Source of the DNA: Akkermansiaceae bacterium
Lineage (GTDB): Bacteria > Verrucomicrobiota > Verrucomicrobiia > Verrucomicrobiales > Akkermansiaceae
DNA length: 6,968 nucleotides
Direction of reading: 5' to 3'
Assembly (NCBI GenBank): GCA_023301645.1
Contig: JALZUH010000135.1
Coordinates: 1 to 6,968, forward strand
The first letter of the stretch is position 1. Each line of letters opens with the position of its first letter. Under the pieces are notes generated by a model. The model searched no databases, was not told where the DNA came from, and worked only from the letters and a program-made list of their open reading frames with translations. Position numbers and translations under genes: made by a program. Of this stretch, positions 6,614-6,968 are shown piece by piece.

Positions 6614-6968
6614 AAGAGCTACATAGGCTAAGAAGACCGCGATGACAAGCCATTGAAGTATCAAATGCAGACCCCAAAGAAACAGCCACCCAAAAAAACC
6701 TACGAGCAAAAGACCGTTAGTATGCAGGAAAAATCAAAAACCTCGGTGGAATCGCCCCAATCAATCAAAGTAGATAGGTAGAATATAAACCCAATCCCTC
6801 ACGCCCCAACTCACAGCTCCCCCACGAACTCCATCAGCAAACAGCCATATTCTGGCATTGCCTATTAAAATCAGCTAGACGAGGTAACTCCAGCTAAACA
6901 AGAGCACCACCGGTGGAACCAGTGCCCACTAGCCAGCTCATACCAGAGCCAGATTTCAGAGACTCAGC
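6614..6968 (-). other. Region upstream of lpxC/fabZ without an assignable gene
   Basis: No complete gene is recognised here. On the minus strand the lpxC frame stays open upstream of its likely ATG as far as a TGA at 6736-6734. A TTG at 6709 would begin a 32-residue extension that is almost wholly hydrophobic. Beyond it lies a promoter-like element (6782-6809) inside a set of four minus-strand G-runs (6790-6823). The outer 150 bases contain scattered stops on the minus strand and no plus-strand ATG. The lpxD gene often found before lpxC/fabZ is not visible in this stretch. Confidence 0.6.
6782..6809 (-). promoter_or_regulatory. Candidate promoter for lpxC/fabZ-lpxA
   Basis: The minus strand carries TATATT (6787-6782), five of six matches to the -10 consensus. 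Sixteen bases upstream is TTGGGG (6809-6804), three of six matches to the -35 consensus. Transcription would begin near 6775, leaving a leader of about 160 bases before the ATG at 6613, or about 66 before the alternative TTG at 6709. The location, ahead of the first gene of the block and after a region with no gene, suits a promoter, but the -35 is poor. Confidence 0.35.

Noticed and set aside
6665..6781. Plus-strand 38-codon ORF, very rich in Lys, Gln and Ser
   Set aside because: It is in codon register with the hydrophobic minus-strand extension, so its polar composition is the expected complement; no ribosome binding site or homology recognised.
6907..6916. Perfect palindrome CCACCGGTGG
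   Set aside because: Only 10 bp, with no T-run, partner site or positioned promoter; not enough to call an operator.
6894..6968. Minus-strand 24-codon open tail entering from the right edge and ending in TAG
   Set aside because: Could be the end of an upstream gene, but it is too short and glycine/serine rich to recognise; another frame is open for about 30 codons in the same place, so chance is likely.

Overview
The window reads as a stretch of Gram-negative bacterial chromosome in which every recognisable gene lies on the minus strand, so transcription runs from high to low coordinates. Lipid A genes show an outer membrane with LPS or a related lipid A. Three features suggest Verrucomicrobiota or a neighbouring PVC/Bacteroidota-type lineage: LpxC fused to FabZ, a UMP kinase of the Bacillus-like sequence type, and a near-absence of Shine-Dalgarno sequences before the starts. 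This assignment is inferred from gene architecture, not from a phylogenetic marker, and no genus can be given.

In transcription order: positions 6614-6968 hold no assignable gene, but include a promoter-like element and a strongly hydrophobic in-frame 5' extension of the next gene. Next come the bifunctional lpxC/fabZ gene (5300-6613) and lpxA (4473-5246), together giving the first two steps of lipid A synthesis plus the 3-hydroxyacyl-ACP dehydratase that competes for the LpxA substrate. After a 72-base gap with a weak terminator-like and a weak promoter-like element come pyrH (UMP kinase, 3666-4400) and frr (ribosome recycling factor, 3031-3597). These are the usual pyrH-frr pair, without rpsB-tsf in view.

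A 176-base gap (2855-3030) with two perfect hairpins separates this housekeeping block from a second unit. That unit is a secreted, beta-rich protein of unknown function (1220-2854) followed 54 bases later by a CreD-family inner-membrane protein (1-1165), which runs off the left edge of the window. The close spacing suggests an envelope-related pair.

No rRNA, tRNA, CRISPR array, insertion sequence or prophage gene was seen. The housekeeping genes look intact and ordinary. The points most worth following are the possible membrane-spanning N-terminal extension of LpxC/FabZ, the uncharacterised secreted-protein/CreD pair, and a well-placed Shine-Dalgarno that points to an out-of-frame small ORF overlapping the pyrH start.
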